A DNA stretch of 64,000 nt from Liolophura sinensis. Lineage: Eukaryota > Mollusca > Polyplacophora > Chitonida > Chitonidae. The position numbers and the translations under genes were made by a program. Shown here in pieces: positions 33,301 through 44,775 of the stretch. Within the stretch, counting starts at the first letter, position 1. Each line of letters begins with the position of its first letter. The stretch is taken from contig NC_088297.1 in the NCBI RefSeq assembly GCF_032854445.1, forward strand, positions 16,567,127 to 16,631,126, in the 5' to 3' direction. The notes below the pieces were generated by a model. The model did no database searches and was not told the DNA's origin. It saw only the letters and a program-made list of their open reading frames with translations.

Positions 33301-36267
33301 TTGCACGTGCCCTTTACTTTTAAAAGTGGTATATCCTGAAACATTTGAGTTTTAAAAAAGTCATGAGGGAATATTTTGGAGATGATGGGTATAAGATGAG
33401 TGTCGGTCTCTGGTATGTTGGTGCCTGGGGGCACGTGTGTCAAGATGCACTTACATGGTAAACATGCATTACAAGTTCGATGATAGCAGCTCAAACCGTC
33501 AGGGAATATCTGTTTGAATAAGGCGCCTGGACATGAGATATAACGTCGGTCTAGACGTGCATGCTGGTGCCCAGGAGAATCTGTGTGTCACGATAACGTG
33601 CAACACGCGCTGACATGCTGTTTGGTGCCAACACCTAAAACTGTGGGTTGTTACAGTCAGGCCGCACGAACTGATTTGTGCGTATCTTGATGCTTTAGAA
33701 GTCCCGAATGGCTTAGGTCAGTTCATGAAACCAAGACCTGTTGAAGATCACACATGCGCAATTTAGGCAGATGATTCTAACATTTGCCTCCGAACGGAAG
33801 AGTGAAGCAGCACTGATCGGGTAGTTCTGCCGTACAGACATTTTAATTTTTTCGTGCGCTGTAAATTTCTTCCCTGTTAGTCAGCACCGAGCTAAAATAT
33901 ATATAAAAATTTGTCTGTATTGGATTTAACTGAAAACGTTTTTGCAAATGTTACTTCCTATCCACCTGGAGGTTATCAAAGTTACCAAAAATGCTATGAT
34001 TTCACTTCCAGGAACCACACCTCAAAAATGGTGGCCATGCTAGGTTTATCTTTTATGTGGTGAAAAGTGCATGTTGCATGTTGTGGTATGGCATTGTACC
34101 ATGCGAAAGGTAGGGGATACGTATTTTTGAGGTTGAAGTTGACTACATAAATGTAAGCAACATCAATGTGCTCGCGTAACCTGAACAGGCATGACTATCA
34201 TTGCTATTCTTGTTCCTCAATTCATATTTGCGTCATATCCCGACATATGTGGACATGCTTATAGTGCTGCCTCAGCAGAACACTCACTGCAACACAACAA
34301 ACATGGCGCTTCTATATGAGAGTATACTGACGTCAGTTCCGTTATGCCTATCCTCGTGCAAAAGTCACTGTCCAGCGCCTTCATACCTACCCGTTTATTT
34401 GACTGATTTATTTGATTGGTGTTTTACGCATTACTCAGGTATACTTATACGACAGCGGCCAGCGTTATGGTGGGAGAAAACCCACGACCATCTGCAGATT
34501 ACTGGAGGCATTCACGCTTACGGCCGCAGAGTATGCCAGCATGAGAATGAACTCACAGCGATCTCAGTGGTGAGAGGCTCCTTGGTCATTGCGCCACGCT
34601 GGCTTTCTAACTCCCTCGGCCACGGAGGCCTCTCTGCTCGGTACATGGAAAGGTCTGCAGACAACCTGCGGATGGTCGTGGGTTTCCCTCAGGCTTTGTC
34701 CGGTTTCCTCCCACCATAGAGCTGGCCGCCGTCGTATAGGTGAAATATTTTTATGCATGGCGTAAAACACCAATCAAATAAAGTAAATTAAATCAACAGA
34801 GTATTGAAGTATTTAACCTTCCACAGAGTGTTGAAATATATCATGATAGGTTATATATCCAGGAGAACAATTACAGTAATTAAGTATGCTACTTTTGATT
34901 TGTGCACTAAAGCAGACATATATGTTATATTTTATACATCAATTAGCTTAAAACAATTCTGCTGGATACATTGGAAGTACAAACATCTGGTCTAATATTA
35001 TCATACCAATTACATTTTAATTAGAATGCAGTCTACTCGAATTTAGGAAATTTAGGAAAAAATTGTCCTGAAAATATTAATACGAAAACAGCTGGAAAAC
35101 AAAAATGTCTTTTATAAATGAACAATAGAAAATAATAATGTGCAAGAAATTACAAAATTATTAAGGGGCATCCTTTCGATGATCTGCTGTGTTTAGCGTA
35201 ATGCACTACATAGGCTTCATGCGAGCTTAAACATACGGCAATTCATCGATAAAACAGTTGAGAATGTACAAAGTCCTGATTCATGGTTTAAATTGATTTT
35301 GTATCGAATTTCTATCAAGGATCCTATCTACTGATTAGAGCTGGTCTTTACTGTAGCAGAAGCAAACGGTATATTGAATAAACCTTTAGTTGGAAAAACC
35401 GTGTTTAGTCTCCGACAAAGGCGTAGCAATTGGTCGGCTAAGCCCCGTATGTCAGATATTGGCAAATTGTACACCAGCATAAAATGCCATTCGAAATCAA
35501 ACAAAGCGTATCATGTATGAGGAATCAATGGGAGTAAGAAAAATGTACCGTGTCTTTGAGAGCGGTTTTGACATCAAGATAGGCAATTGTTTAGTACAGA
35601 ATGTATAAGATAGATAATCCATATCTGTGGAATTAAGATTTCTATCCGAAATTACTAAAACAATTTATTTTTGGTTCATCACATCGGTGGGAGACACAAA
35701 CGCTCAGACGAGCTTTGTCGGCCATTTATTGTCATCGCTGCCCCAGAAGCTTTGATACTGGATTAAATATTCCTGCTGGTTAGAGCATCTGACGTGTATT
35801 TTACATGTGTTAAACTAAAATGAATTGAAATGCAGGCTTCTGTAGTTGGGATTTCAAAGGACATGGTAAAAGCAATATCTTAAAAAGGGAGAAATTACTC
35901 AGATTCCCTGACAATGTATAAGGCTGAAATAGAAAACAGCTTTTTTTTCGGTGTCCCTTCGAATAAATGTCAGAAAAAATACTCTATAGCGTGTGTGCGG
36001 GGAGGGGGGGGGGGATGGGCTGGTTGTCCCGAAATGAATTTTTTTGCGTGCCAAAGTCATAGTCATACATATTAGCGGGAGGCTTTCTGTCAGAAGGGTA
36101 ACAATAAAACACTAGTACTAGCCCTTAAAACTAACATTTTATGAACGATCAAATATAACTCCATTAAATGGACGAAATAATTCTTTTCACTCACCATATT
36201 CTAAAAGCTGAGTAAAAACAAACAATATGGAACTCCAGACAGACCATTGCACATTAAAGGTGTCCAT
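30069..36267 (-). CDS. Ly6/uPAR (three-finger) domain membrane protein, 3 exons
   Basis: Exons 36267-36195, 33068-32937 and 30430-30069 join in frame (donors G|GTGAGT and A|GTGAGT; acceptors CCACAG and TTGCAG) to 188 residues. Exon 1 is a signal peptide. Exon 2 opens with the LU hallmark Leu-Cys-x-x-Cys (C27, C30) and adds C35, C43, C56 and C60. Exon 3 adds C77, C85, C105, C107 and the diagnostic C112-N113. The exon plan (signal / first half / second half plus tail) is that of Ly6 genes, whose products are usually GPI-anchored surface proteins acting as receptors, co-receptors or channel modulators; the partner here is unknown. The tail is odd: two hydrophobic stretches (about 121-145 and 148-170) with a further Cys. 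It is encoded by degenerate copies of the adjoining 65-bp satellite. No AATAAA was seen just downstream. Confidence 0.8.
30515..30708 (+). repeat. SINE family A copy
   Basis: It has a head GCCTCCGTGGCTATGCTGAT, body gtcgtgggtttcccctgggc and an atcaaataaata end. It lies in intron 2 of the Ly6 gene, close to the terminal exon. Confidence 0.85.
31294..32776 (+). mobile_element. Tc1/mariner element, 1483 bp
   Basis: Terminal inverted repeats: AACTCTGTCAAAGAAGAAAC at the left, and the same sequence with an A-rich change at the right, both followed by gcaacccc. It is flanked by TA duplications (31292-31293 and 32777-32778). It carries a broken plus-strand transposase. It lies inside a SINE within intron 2 of the Ly6 gene. 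Confidence 0.9.
31625..32582 (+). pseudogene. Tc1-type transposase, inactivated
   Basis: The N-terminal part is damaged: an early frame at 31625 stops, then the match resumes near 31690 with RPRSGRP-type sequence. The first open part (31822-32184) covers the DNA-binding/linker region and the first catalytic block, where the expected Asp of the DES motif is Asn (SNESRF). A frameshift near 32150-32180 leads to the second part (32178-32582). That part has ENARPHTA in place of DNARPHTA and an intact PDLNPIEHLWD block with the third acidic residue. Two of three DDE residues are therefore changed and the frame is broken. It is a dead copy. Confidence 0.85.
33077..34390. other. Ly6 intron 1, distal part; no exon recognised
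   Basis: It contains dispersed repeats shared with 13970-14010 (at 33783-33833) and with 26330-26450 (at 34023-34140). Nothing else was identified. Confidence 0.5.
34398..34632 (-). repeat. SINE family A, near full length
   Basis: It has tail tttatttgattggtgtttta, a shortened body, and the head ending ccctcggccacggaggcc. It abuts a second SINE A in the opposite orientation. Confidence 0.85.
34633..34795 (+). repeat. SINE family A, 5'-truncated
   Basis: It has aacctgcggatggtcgtggg, ccggtttcctcccaccat and aaacaccaatcaaataaa. With the preceding copy it forms a head-to-head inverted pair. Confidence 0.85.
34796..36194. other. Ly6 intron 1, proximal part; no feature recognised
   Basis: AT-rich sequence with a poly-G run at about 36001-36013. 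No credible exon was seen. Confidence 0.5.
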
Positions 36268-36404
36268 CTTGCGTTCAGCCTATGTGCAGATCTGTACAGG
36301 CGCATCGCTCGGGTCTGCAGAGTGCATGTGTTCAACTGTAAACCGGGCACTTCTGCAGAAATCAGTCGATACTAAATAACAGTCCCAGGGCCTAATTTAA
36401 TAGG

Positions 36405-36415
36405 CGTCACGTCAC
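36405..36415 (-). promoter_or_regulatory. CRE-like site upstream of the Ly6 gene
   Basis: TGACGTGACG on the minus strand, about 140 bp upstream of the Ly6 ATG, with an AT-rich TATTAAATT nearer the start. Such short sites occur by chance, so this is only a candidate promoter element. Confidence 0.2.
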
Positions 36416-36629
36416 TGACTTTTTAGTGCGCCTGTTCGGTTACTTCCGGTTCTTCCCGCTGTTAATCAGCCCACTGACCTCTGTCTGGTAATTAAGCATG
36501 GTAATAGATATGCTCGTGCTCGGCATACACAAGAGCCATGGACGCGACACGGTATAAACGTAAGGACTGGAGTTCAACTCCAACTCATTCGAGTCGTTAT
36601 TTCTCATACTCGAGCGCTTAAAAGCAAAT

Positions 36630-37385
36630 ACAGCTTAAGGCTGTAAGCAGACTAATAAGTCATATTCACGACACGGAATCTGTAAGCAGACTTATAAGAC
36701 ATATTCACAGCACGGTAAGCTGTAAGCATACTTATAAGACATATTCACGACACTGTAGGCTGTAAGCAGACTTGTAAGAGATGTTCACGACACTGTAAGC
36801 ACATTTTAAGACATATTCACGACACTGTAAGCTGTAAGAGACATATAAGACATATTCACAGCAGTATAGACCGTCGGTATATTTATAAGATATATTCACC
36901 ACACTGTGAGCTGTAAGAGGACTTATAAGATATATTCAGAGCACTGTAAGCTGTAAGCATACTTATAAGGCATATTCACGACACTGTACGCTGTAAGCAG
37001 ACGTATAAGACATATTCACAACACTGTAGGGTGTAAGCAGACTTAAAAGATATATCCACGACACTGCAGGCTGTAAGCATACTTTTAAGACATATTCAAC
37101 ACACTGTAAACTGTAAGCGACATATAAGACATATTCACAACATTATAGGCCGTCGGTATATTTATAAGATATTTTCACCACACTGTAAGCTGTAAGCAGA
37201 CTTATAAGACATATTCACGACACTGTACGCTTTAAGCACACTCTTAAAACATATTCACGACACTGTAAGCTATAAGGACACTTTTAAGACATATTCACGA
37301 CACTGTAAGCTAGAAGCAGACTTATAAAAAATCTCTACGACACAGTAGGCTGAAAGTAGACCTATGAAACATATTTACGAAGGTT
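36630..37385. repeat. ~40-bp tandem repeat array
   Basis: About 18 imperfect copies of AGCTGTAAGCAGACTTATAA plus GACATATTCACGACACTGTA. It begins about 360 bp upstream of the Ly6 start codon. Confidence 0.9.
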
Positions 37386-38200
37386 GTACTGATGTAAACA
37401 GATAAGACACATCCATATTGCTCCAGGCTAAAGGGTTTCAGTGCTGAAAAATCAAACCGTTGCCGTGGTCGATAAATTTGGGCATAGAATATAACACCTT
37501 CGAAATAAACTCCAAAAGCAAAAAAATGAATGTTTATTTATTTATTCTTTAGCTTATGTCTTTGTAAACAATTTAGTTCCTCTCGACAAAATCTGCATTA
37601 TTTACATCAGGAGGGTGTCTTCAAATTGGCATACAAGTCTTTTTGCGGACAACGTTGTTGCTTTACGTGATTTCCTTGCCGAATACTCAAAAGTCGAGAA
37701 CCCTCTGTTTGTGCCTATTAAATGCACTGGAACCACAACATTTTGAATACTTGTAAACCAACAATGTACAGTACATTGCAATTGACCTTACTCCTTATTT
37801 TACCTAAACTTGCTTCAGTCATGGTGCTAGCGAGCTCCTACGTTTTTACTTATTATGAGATTAACATGAATATAACACTGTTTTCGCCGCCGTCGTTTTA
37901 CTTTCCATATCGCCTTTTGAGCTATTTCCGCCAATTGAGCACCAATCGACTGTGTAATGCATGCTTTGATCGTTCATAATACAGCCATTGCGAGGAAAAT
38001 CGAGACGAAGTCTTCGAAGATGCAAATTATAAGAATCAGAAATGATAATTCCCCGAAATAGCCTTTATTTAGTTCATGTTTTAATTTAATTAAAATTTAA
38101 ATGTTTGTTTAATTAGAATTTTCTTCGCTTCAGCACTATTTTGGTCATAACTCCACGATGTTTCCTTGATGCACTTCTTGACACATTGCCGACATACTTA
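37386..38200. other. No recognisable feature
   Basis: An 85-codon plus-strand frame (37722-37979) has hydrophobic segments but no homologue or splice context that I can support. Confidence 0.45.
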
Positions 38201-38204
38201 TTGT

Positions 38205-38297
38205 GCTGCCGTTTCCTCTCACCATCATGCTGGCCGCCGTCGCATAAGTCGAATATTCTTGAGTACAGCGTAAAACACCAATCAAATAAATAAATAT
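38205..38297 (+). repeat. SINE family A 3' fragment
   Basis: gtttcctctcaccatcatgc, gagtacagcgtaaaacacc, then aaataaataa. Confidence 0.85.
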
Positions 38298-38304
38298 TGT
38301 GGTG

Positions 38305-38400
38305 CCTCACTTACAGCACCATGCCGAAGACACCAGACAAGACGCCCCACCTCGTTACATTATACTTTCACCGGGTCAGCCAATGCTTGGCATATTCCTC
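38305..38400 (-). repeat. SINE family B fragment
   Basis: accatgccgaagacaccaga, gacgccccacctcgttacat, ccgggtcagccaatgc. Confidence 0.7.
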
Positions 38401-38589
38401 TTATGCTGGGAATCAAGCGAGGTAGTTCCAAGATTTTATGATTGAATTCTACAAGGATTGTACCCCGAATCTACCGCTTTCGAGCACGACAGGAAGTTGT
38501 TAACAATAAATGGCCGACTGTTTTTTCTCGCCCTTTCTTACACGAAGTTCACTGTACTGACCATCAATATGCCAGACGTCACAACCAGT

Positions 38590-38826
38590 GAAATTTTATT
38601 TATTTAGTTATTCCATTAGTGTTTCACACCGTAGTCGAGCATATTTCGCTTATGGTAGGATAAAACTTGACAAAGGGAAACCCTCGACCATCCGAAGGTT
38701 TTTGGCAGGCCTTCCCACATACAGAAGAGGCCAGCATCAGCTGGACTTAACTCACAGAGACCGAATTGGTGACAGACTCCTGGGTTATTGCGCTGGCGAT
38801 AACAACCTCGACCATGGAGGCTCCGA
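38590..38826 (-). repeat. SINE family A copy
   Basis: Tail tttatttagttattccatta, body accctcgaccatccgaagg, B-box side ggacttaactcacagagacc, head ctcgaccatggaggc. Confidence 0.8.
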
Positions 38827-39020
38827 AAAAGCATTAAAGGCTGTGTAAGGATAAAATAACCAGTATATTGCTCAAAGTATGAAAATACCTGTTAACTGTC
38901 TAATCTGTGTGCTGAGTACATATGGCGGTATGGAGTGACACTTTTATCCTGCGTGTATATATTTAAGTATGTATTTAAGTACATATTTACTTTTTAAGTA
39001 TGTATTTACTTTTTCATTAA

Positions 39021-39212
39021 TTGTTCACTTTCACCAAGTCAGGACGAATGATAGAGAAAACCGAAGTACCGAACATTCTGCCGGCACAGATTGTGGACAA
39101 TCCCCCTCGCTTTAACCCACAGCTGAAGCGGCGAGAACTCAATTCGAGCCTGCGACCAACGTCAACGTGGCCAAACGCGGATCAACTAGGACGAGAAGGA
39201 CGCTTTAAATAA
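39021..39212. other. Possible tRNA-related repeat
   Basis: A B-box-like CAATTCGAGCCTGCGACC occurs in a 64-codon open stretch whose translation shows no domain. It may be a further SINE family with a single copy here. Confidence 0.25.
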
Positions 39213-39240
39213 CTAAGCCGGCAAACTCTCTTGGTGCACT

Positions 39241-39491
39241 TGACAAATCTGTTAAATTTAACAGAAAGCCTTATATCTGGGTGACGTTAGAATGTATTCT
39301 GTTTTCATAACACAATATTGTGTCATATTCAACAAATATCCTGTTAGTCCACAATCACTGTGTTGAATTAAAAGAATATATGTGTTCTATTTAACAAAAC
39401 AAATTGCTGCAATAACAGAACACATTCTAGCATCATGGAGATAACAGACTTTCTTTTTAAATTTAACAGATTATATTTTTGAGAGTGTATA
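39241..39491. mobile_element. MITE-like palindromic element (copy 2)
   Basis: AATCTGTTAAATTTAACAGA at the left, GAATGTATTCTG inside, TTTAACAGATTATATTTTTG at the right, ending gagagtgtatac. Confidence 0.65.
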
Positions 39492-40440
39492 CATGTCAAA
39501 AATAAGGCTCGTCCAGTTGGTTAGATTGCGTTTGTACATATGTTAGATCTAAATGAGTGCCAGACTTTACCATTTACAAATACCATCAACAATTTTGCCT
39601 ATTTCTTTGCACGGTAAATAGATACGCGGTCGTCATGACTACTGCAACGCCGTCCTCGATCGACTTGGTCATGTGGCGCAGAGTACCAATTAACGACTTC
39701 CGGTTTTTGAGGGTGGATATGACTGAACGTCATTCTCAGGCTCCATTTAGCAGAGACCCGTTAAAAATCGCCACTGATTAGACCAATAGTAGTATCCAGA
39801 GCTTTCTAAGTAACAGTATAAGCCAGTACGAAGCCAACCTCTTTGTTGTTAATGAATGGACTGGTCATAAACGAGGGTTAATTAGTATTCTAGATCTATC
39901 TACCTTATACCGTCTGAATAAACCGAGTGAAGCCCCACAAATTCACGCAGATATGGACGAGACAGGGTGGGGGCGATCGTAAACTAACGCAGCTAATATG
40001 TGAGCTTTTACGGTACTAATCAGAATACACATGTCGCATAGCCGAGACTGTTGGTCCTACGGCACCGTTAGTGGCTGCCGTTTTGGAGGCGCATTTGTAC
40101 GCACCTTAAGCGTGACAAACTGAAATCCCTTGAAACTCGGGCATGGCCTTCTCCATTTTTGACTCGTTCGACAGACAACGTGTTTGTCCTATATATCCCA
40201 TGCTTTGCGCTTTGTTGATATCTCGATGTTAAGGGACATTTTCAGAAGTGAAGTTTTATATAGATTAAATGGATTAATAAAGATCACTCACGTTTTGAGA
40301 AGGAAAATCCGTGCAGGAGTAAAAGCGTGAAATGCTGTTTACAACTTAGTATTAAATTGAATAATATGCCTTCCACAGAGCTTCAAGCGGGCATTCGTTC
40401 TCAACCAGTGGTACGCTTTGAAGGCGGGCCGATTTAGAGA
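39492..40440. other. No recognisable feature
   Basis: A 74-codon frame at 39557-39781 and others lack supporting signals. Confidence 0.45.
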
Positions 40441-40465
40441 GGGTCACGAGGAGTGGGAGAGAGGT

Positions 40466-40815
40466 GGGGGGGGGGGGGGAGTGAATGAGTTCGTGAGTGA
40501 GTTCTTGAGGTTTAACGTCGTACTTAACAATTTTTCAGTCATGTGACGACGAAGGAGTCCTTAGAGTGCATGCCATGTGCCTCTTTGTTGCAGGGTGGAT
40601 TTCCACCGCTCTATTATCTAGTGCTGCTTCACTGGAACGCCTTTACCGGAGGCCCAAGCCATGATATTGATACGACACCAGTTGTTGCACTATCCCCGTT
40701 ATACTCAAAGCCAGGCGAAGAAGTTACAACTTCCTCTTTAATGGTCTTAGGGGTGACTCGACCTAGGATTACCCCTGGGTCTACCGCCTCCCGAAACGGA
40801 CGCTTGTGTGTGGCA
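40466..40815 (-). repeat. SINE family C copy with flanking poly-G
   Basis: A run of about 14 G precedes GAATGAGTTCGTGAGTGAG and the family C body; the head side has CTCGACCTAGGATTACCCCT. A second poly-G run lies at 40820-40832. Confidence 0.8.
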
Positions 40816-41500
40816 GTGTGGGGGGGGGGGGGAGGGAGAGACTCTGGCTCTCACAAAATTTGGATGACGCCATAGATTTTATGAAGAAATGCATCAATAC
40901 ATAAAACCTACTGCTTTTCTTATAACACTGACTAATTTCTTTCTCCTGATGCAGTTAGACTCAGTGCCAAAACCGAATGCATGGTACTCTCGCAGGATGT
41001 CTCCTTCCATGCTTGATTTTAGATCAGATGTAAATAACATTGTGACAGCATTTACTCAGACGAAATGACAGTTTGAGCAGTCTGCATTAATTCTGTTGCA
41101 GGCCGTGACCATTAAATACCGATGAACGCATTTGGTCCCCGATTTTAATTCATACTTATCAAAGCAAGATCATTATGTTATATAACTGTACAGTTCTCAA
41201 AAATTCATTTTTGAATCCAGCAAATCAAACAGCCACAAGAATATATGTGAGCTGTAAATGTGTCCGATATTCTGATTTGTGGTTAAATATATATATGTAT
41301 AAGTGACATGAGGTAGTGTCCGCATATCTTGATCTGTCTGGGACGGTACATTTTTTTATGTCTTTAAGATATACATTTTTCTCTTCTAACGCTTGGTGCA
41401 CCATGTAGACTTTGCAGTTTCTAGTCTATTTTGCGTCCGCATAACCTAATGAAATGAAAAGCATACGCTACCTACGTATAAGTAGTAAATATTAAGATTC
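40816..41500. other. No recognisable feature
   Basis: A poly-G run, then AT-rich sequence without credible exons. Confidence 0.45.
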
Positions 41501-41504
41501 CTGG

Positions 41505-42095
41505 GTAGTGTTGAATAGGATGTCTTGGGTTTAGAGAGAGATGTGCTAGTTTAGGGAGGTGTAGGGTTTAAGATGGGAAGTGTTCGGTTTATGGTTTGAG
41601 GTGTTAGTTTAGGGAGGTGTAGGGTTTATGATGGGAGGTGTTGGGTTTATGGTGGGAGGTGTTAGTTTAAGGAGGAGTTGGGTTTATGGTGGGAGGTGTT
41701 GGGTTTATGGTGGGAGGTGTTGGGTTTATGGTGGGAGGTGTTGGTTTAGGGAGGTGTAGGATTTTTTGAGGGGAAGTGTTGGCTTATGAGGGGAGGTGTT
41801 GGTTTAGGGAGGTGTAGGGTTTAGGGTGGGAGGTGTTGGGTTAAGGGTGAGAGGTGTAGGGTTTGGAATGGGAGGTGCTGTGTTTTAGGGAGGGTGGCAT
41901 TAGGATTAACATGGAAAGTGTACGGTGTAGGGAAGGAAGCGTACGTTTTCGTTGGAGGAGTTGGGTTTAGGGTGGGAGGTGTTGATTAGGGACGGTAAGT
42001 GTTAGTTTAGGACAGTAGGTGTTGGTTTTAGGACGTAAGTGATGGTTTGGGGTGAGAGGTTTAGGGTTTAGGAAGGGAGGTTAGGTTTAGTATAA
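41505..42095. repeat. G-rich ~20-bp tandem repeats (GGGAGGTGTTGGGTTTA)
   Basis: Numerous variants of GGTGGGAGGTGTTGGGTTTA and TTTAGGGAGGTGTAGGG. Nearly all G is on the plus strand, and there are many closely spaced GGG runs. Confidence 0.9.
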
Positions 42096-42199
42096 GTAGA
42101 TAAATAAAATCTGTCTATCTTACAAAGATACTCAGTGACACAAGTGTGGGTATTCCCTGAATAAGTAATTCCATATATCAACTGTTTTCAGTTGCCTTC

Positions 42200-42400
42200 C
42201 ACTCCGGTCAAAGGTGAGAAGGTCTGGTGACAACCTGCGGGTGGTCGTGGGGTTTCCCCTCTGTCTCTGCCCGGTTACCACCCACCACAAGGTTGGCCTC
42301 CGTCCTATAAGTGAAATATTTAATGAGCTCTAGTGTAATAATATTCTAGTGTACGGCGTAAAACACTAATCGAATATATAAATGAATGAATGAATGGTTA
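42200..42400 (+). repeat. SINE family A copy, 5'-truncated
   Basis: caacctgcgggtggtcgtgg, gcccggttaccacccacc, tgtacggcgtaaaacac, then an ATGAATGA tail. A 30-bp insertion (agctctagtgtaataatatt) interrupts the 3' end. Confidence 0.8.
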
Positions 42401-42774
42401 TGTCTTATAACCAATAAATGAATGATTCGGTCTATGATTCATCGCCACTTCAGCAATATTGCAGTCAGATATACATATGACCATGTGGAAGCCAAATTTG
42501 GATATTTAGGCGCACAGGTCTTATGTGCTCGAATGTATCGTGATTACAATCAATTCCATATGTTAATTTATTTATTTATTGCTCTAGATTCAGAATTAAT
42601 TTCTTTTTCCTTGTTTCACTGGTGTGTAACGCTGCGCTCGATTTCAACCCTTGAGCGCTGTGTAGCGTATACGTGAATAGTCTATATATACACAAGGTCA
42701 CACCAAACAGCCTCGTTATCATATCGGTGATTGTGATTAAGCCAGATAACAAAATCATCCGCGGGTTAATTAGT
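42401..42774. other. No gene; possible SINE A tail at 42560-42650
   Basis: tttatttatttattgctc and cactggtgtgtaacgctgcg resemble a very diverged SINE A tail. Nothing else was recognised. Confidence 0.35.
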
Positions 42775-42985
42775 CAATGGTGAAAGCAGTGGAAGCCGCA
42801 CGAGGACATCTCGCCCCACAGACCACGGGTCGCTGCGCGCGGTACGAGTACTAAATAAATCACGCGGGAATAGTACAGTTCTCGGACGAGGATGGTGTCG
42901 TTCGCTCGCGATTTGTTCCGTCCCGCGGCCCGCACCCCGCACGGGGACGGAGCACGGCCACGTGATGTTGGCCTACGTGCAATCA
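42775..42985. other. GC-rich island 1
   Basis: A locally GC-rich, CpG-rich block in AT-rich surroundings, with cggcccgcaccccgcacg. The complementary wording tgcgcgggccgcgg recurs at 45797-45815. It may be the end of a GC-rich DNA element. No exon signal was seen. Confidence 0.4.
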
Positions 42986-43099
42986 ATAGTCATAAGCTAA
43001 CGTAAGTTTCGTAGTCGTAAGTTAACGTTTTTGTTTAGAACATTCTTTAACCTTGTACTAGACTCATTAAATGGACAAACTTCCTCTCCCATTGTATAC

Positions 43100-43256
43100 A
43101 AATAGAGAGATATGCCAACAACATGCGGATGGTCGTGGGTTTCCCCGGGCTCTGTCTGGTTTTCTCCCACCATGATGCTGACCACCCTCGTATAAGTGAA
43201 ATATATGCGAAATATCCACAATGGAAGACACTAAAAAATAAATAAATAAATAAAAG
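43100..43256 (+). repeat. SINE family A copy, 5'-truncated
   Basis: acatgcggatggtcgtgggt, tttctcccaccatgatgc, and an AATAAATAAATAAATAAA tail. Confidence 0.85.
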
Positions 43257-43329
43257 AAAACTAAACAAATATACCATATAACATAATAAATCGATGAGAC
43301 AACGTAGGATGGCCACAAGGCTACAACTA

Positions 43330-43520
43330 TGATATTTGATTTATTTGATTGGTGTTTCAAACCATACTCAAAAACATTTCACTTATACGACGGCGGCCAG
43401 CATAATAGTGGGAGGAAGGCGGACAGAACCCTGCGGAAACCCACGACCAACCCCAGGTTGCTGGAGTACGACAGGAGAGGAAGCCAGCTTGAGCTTTCAA
43501 ACAGCTTGGACTTGTTTGAA
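43330..43520 (-). repeat. SINE family A copy
   Basis: ttatttgattggtgtttcaa, tacgacggcggccagcataa, ggaaacccacgaccaacccc, aggaagccagcttgagc. The tRNA head is missing. With the previous copy it forms a tail-to-tail pair about 75 bp apart. Confidence 0.85.
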
Positions 43521-44241
43521 CAGCTATGATATATCTGTGTGTGTACATGCGCGCATTGTTAATATGAGGATCGTTGTCAATATTTGTCATTTGACGTCAG
43601 CAGCACTCCAGTTCCGAAGTGAATACCTTGATCACGTGATGTTTCCTTTGCCGCCGTTCATTCATTTTCACTGACGAGGAACATTTGTAGATTGTTTACC
43701 GAACTGCGTGTATTTTGATCTCACGGTCGCCCCTTCTCAGCTCTCATTCCTCTCTTCTTTTTCTGCATCCTTCTATATCCTCCTATATCTTTGTAATATC
43801 TATACAGACATGTGTCTATGTGGTATCTTTCCATCTGCACCTACACTGTATGTTTACAATGAGGCAAACCAAGAGTAATAATGTTTACAAACAAATGGTA
43901 AAGTTTTTCTCTCTCGCTATTTTCACATATAAAATTAAATTTGATCTTTCATTGTGTTCATTTCATTGTGCATTGCACATTAACGAGTCTAATTTTAGAA
44001 TGATTTAGAATGACATTCCACACATCGTATGTAACTTAGAAGTAACGTAATGGAGACGCAGGAAACGCCTGGCTCCACGGTTTACTGGCATGAGGTGGCT
44101 CGATGTCTTGTTTTAAACTAGTACAATCCTATGGGATTAGAAAATATACGCTCCTACCTCCCAACTCCCCACCCCACAGACAATATGCACGGAAATAAAG
44201 TCAGTATATTAGAACAGTTATTAAAGTAACAGCATGAATCC
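43521..44241. other. No recognisable feature
   Basis: A 97-codon plus-strand frame (43715-44008) has no domain or splice support. Confidence 0.45.
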
Positions 44242-44480
44242 CTGACCTAAGGTTAGTCTCGGCCAAGCTGACCTAAGGTTAGTCTCGGCCAAGCTGACCT
44301 AAGGTTAGTCTCGGCCAAGCTGACCTAAAGTTAGTCTCAACCAAGCTGACCTAAGGTTAGTCTCGGCCAAGCTGACCTATCGTTAGTCTCGGCCAAGCTG
44401 ACCTAAAGTTAGTCTTGGCCAAGCTGACCTAAGGTTAGTCTCGGCCAAACTGACCTAAGGTTAGTCTCGGCCAAGCTGAT
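44242..44480. repeat. 26-bp tandem repeat, ~9 copies
   Basis: Unit CTGACCTAAGGTTAGTCTCG + GCCAAG, nearly perfect, with a few single-base variants. Confidence 0.95.
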
Positions 44481-44565
44481 GTGACTGCACGTACATGTAC
44501 AGTGTACACACACGCACCGATATAAACATATGCATGCAAAGTATGCGTGTTTCTGTTTATGGTGT

Positions 44566-44568
44566 AAT

Positions 44569-44651
<83 letters not shown>

Positions 44652-44655
44652 TTTT
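44566..44655. repeat. (TTTA)n microsatellite, ~90 bp
   Basis: A pure TTTA run. It directly precedes a minus-strand SINE A and is probably that SINE's expanded tail. Confidence 0.95.
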
Positions 44656-44775
44656 CATTGCATGTTTTTACCTCGTACTCAAGAATATTTTAATGGTCAA
44701 TGGTAGGTTGATGGCAGATTTTCCTACGTACGATCGAAGAGGATTTCAACTCACAGAGACGGCTTCTGTCTGAGG
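44656..44775 (-). repeat. SINE family A copy, diverged
   Basis: acctcgtactcaagaatatt, gattttcctacgtacgatcg, then tttcaactcacagagacgg (B-box side). Confidence 0.7.

Noticed and set aside
37722-37979. 85-codon frame containing a Leu-Cys-Asn triplet, as a possible second Ly6 exon
   Set aside because: The surrounding cysteine pattern and splice sites are absent, so the triplet is coincidental.
41505-42095. Telomere or interstitial telomeric repeat
   Set aside because: The units are ~20 bp and irregular, not TTAGGG tandem repeats.
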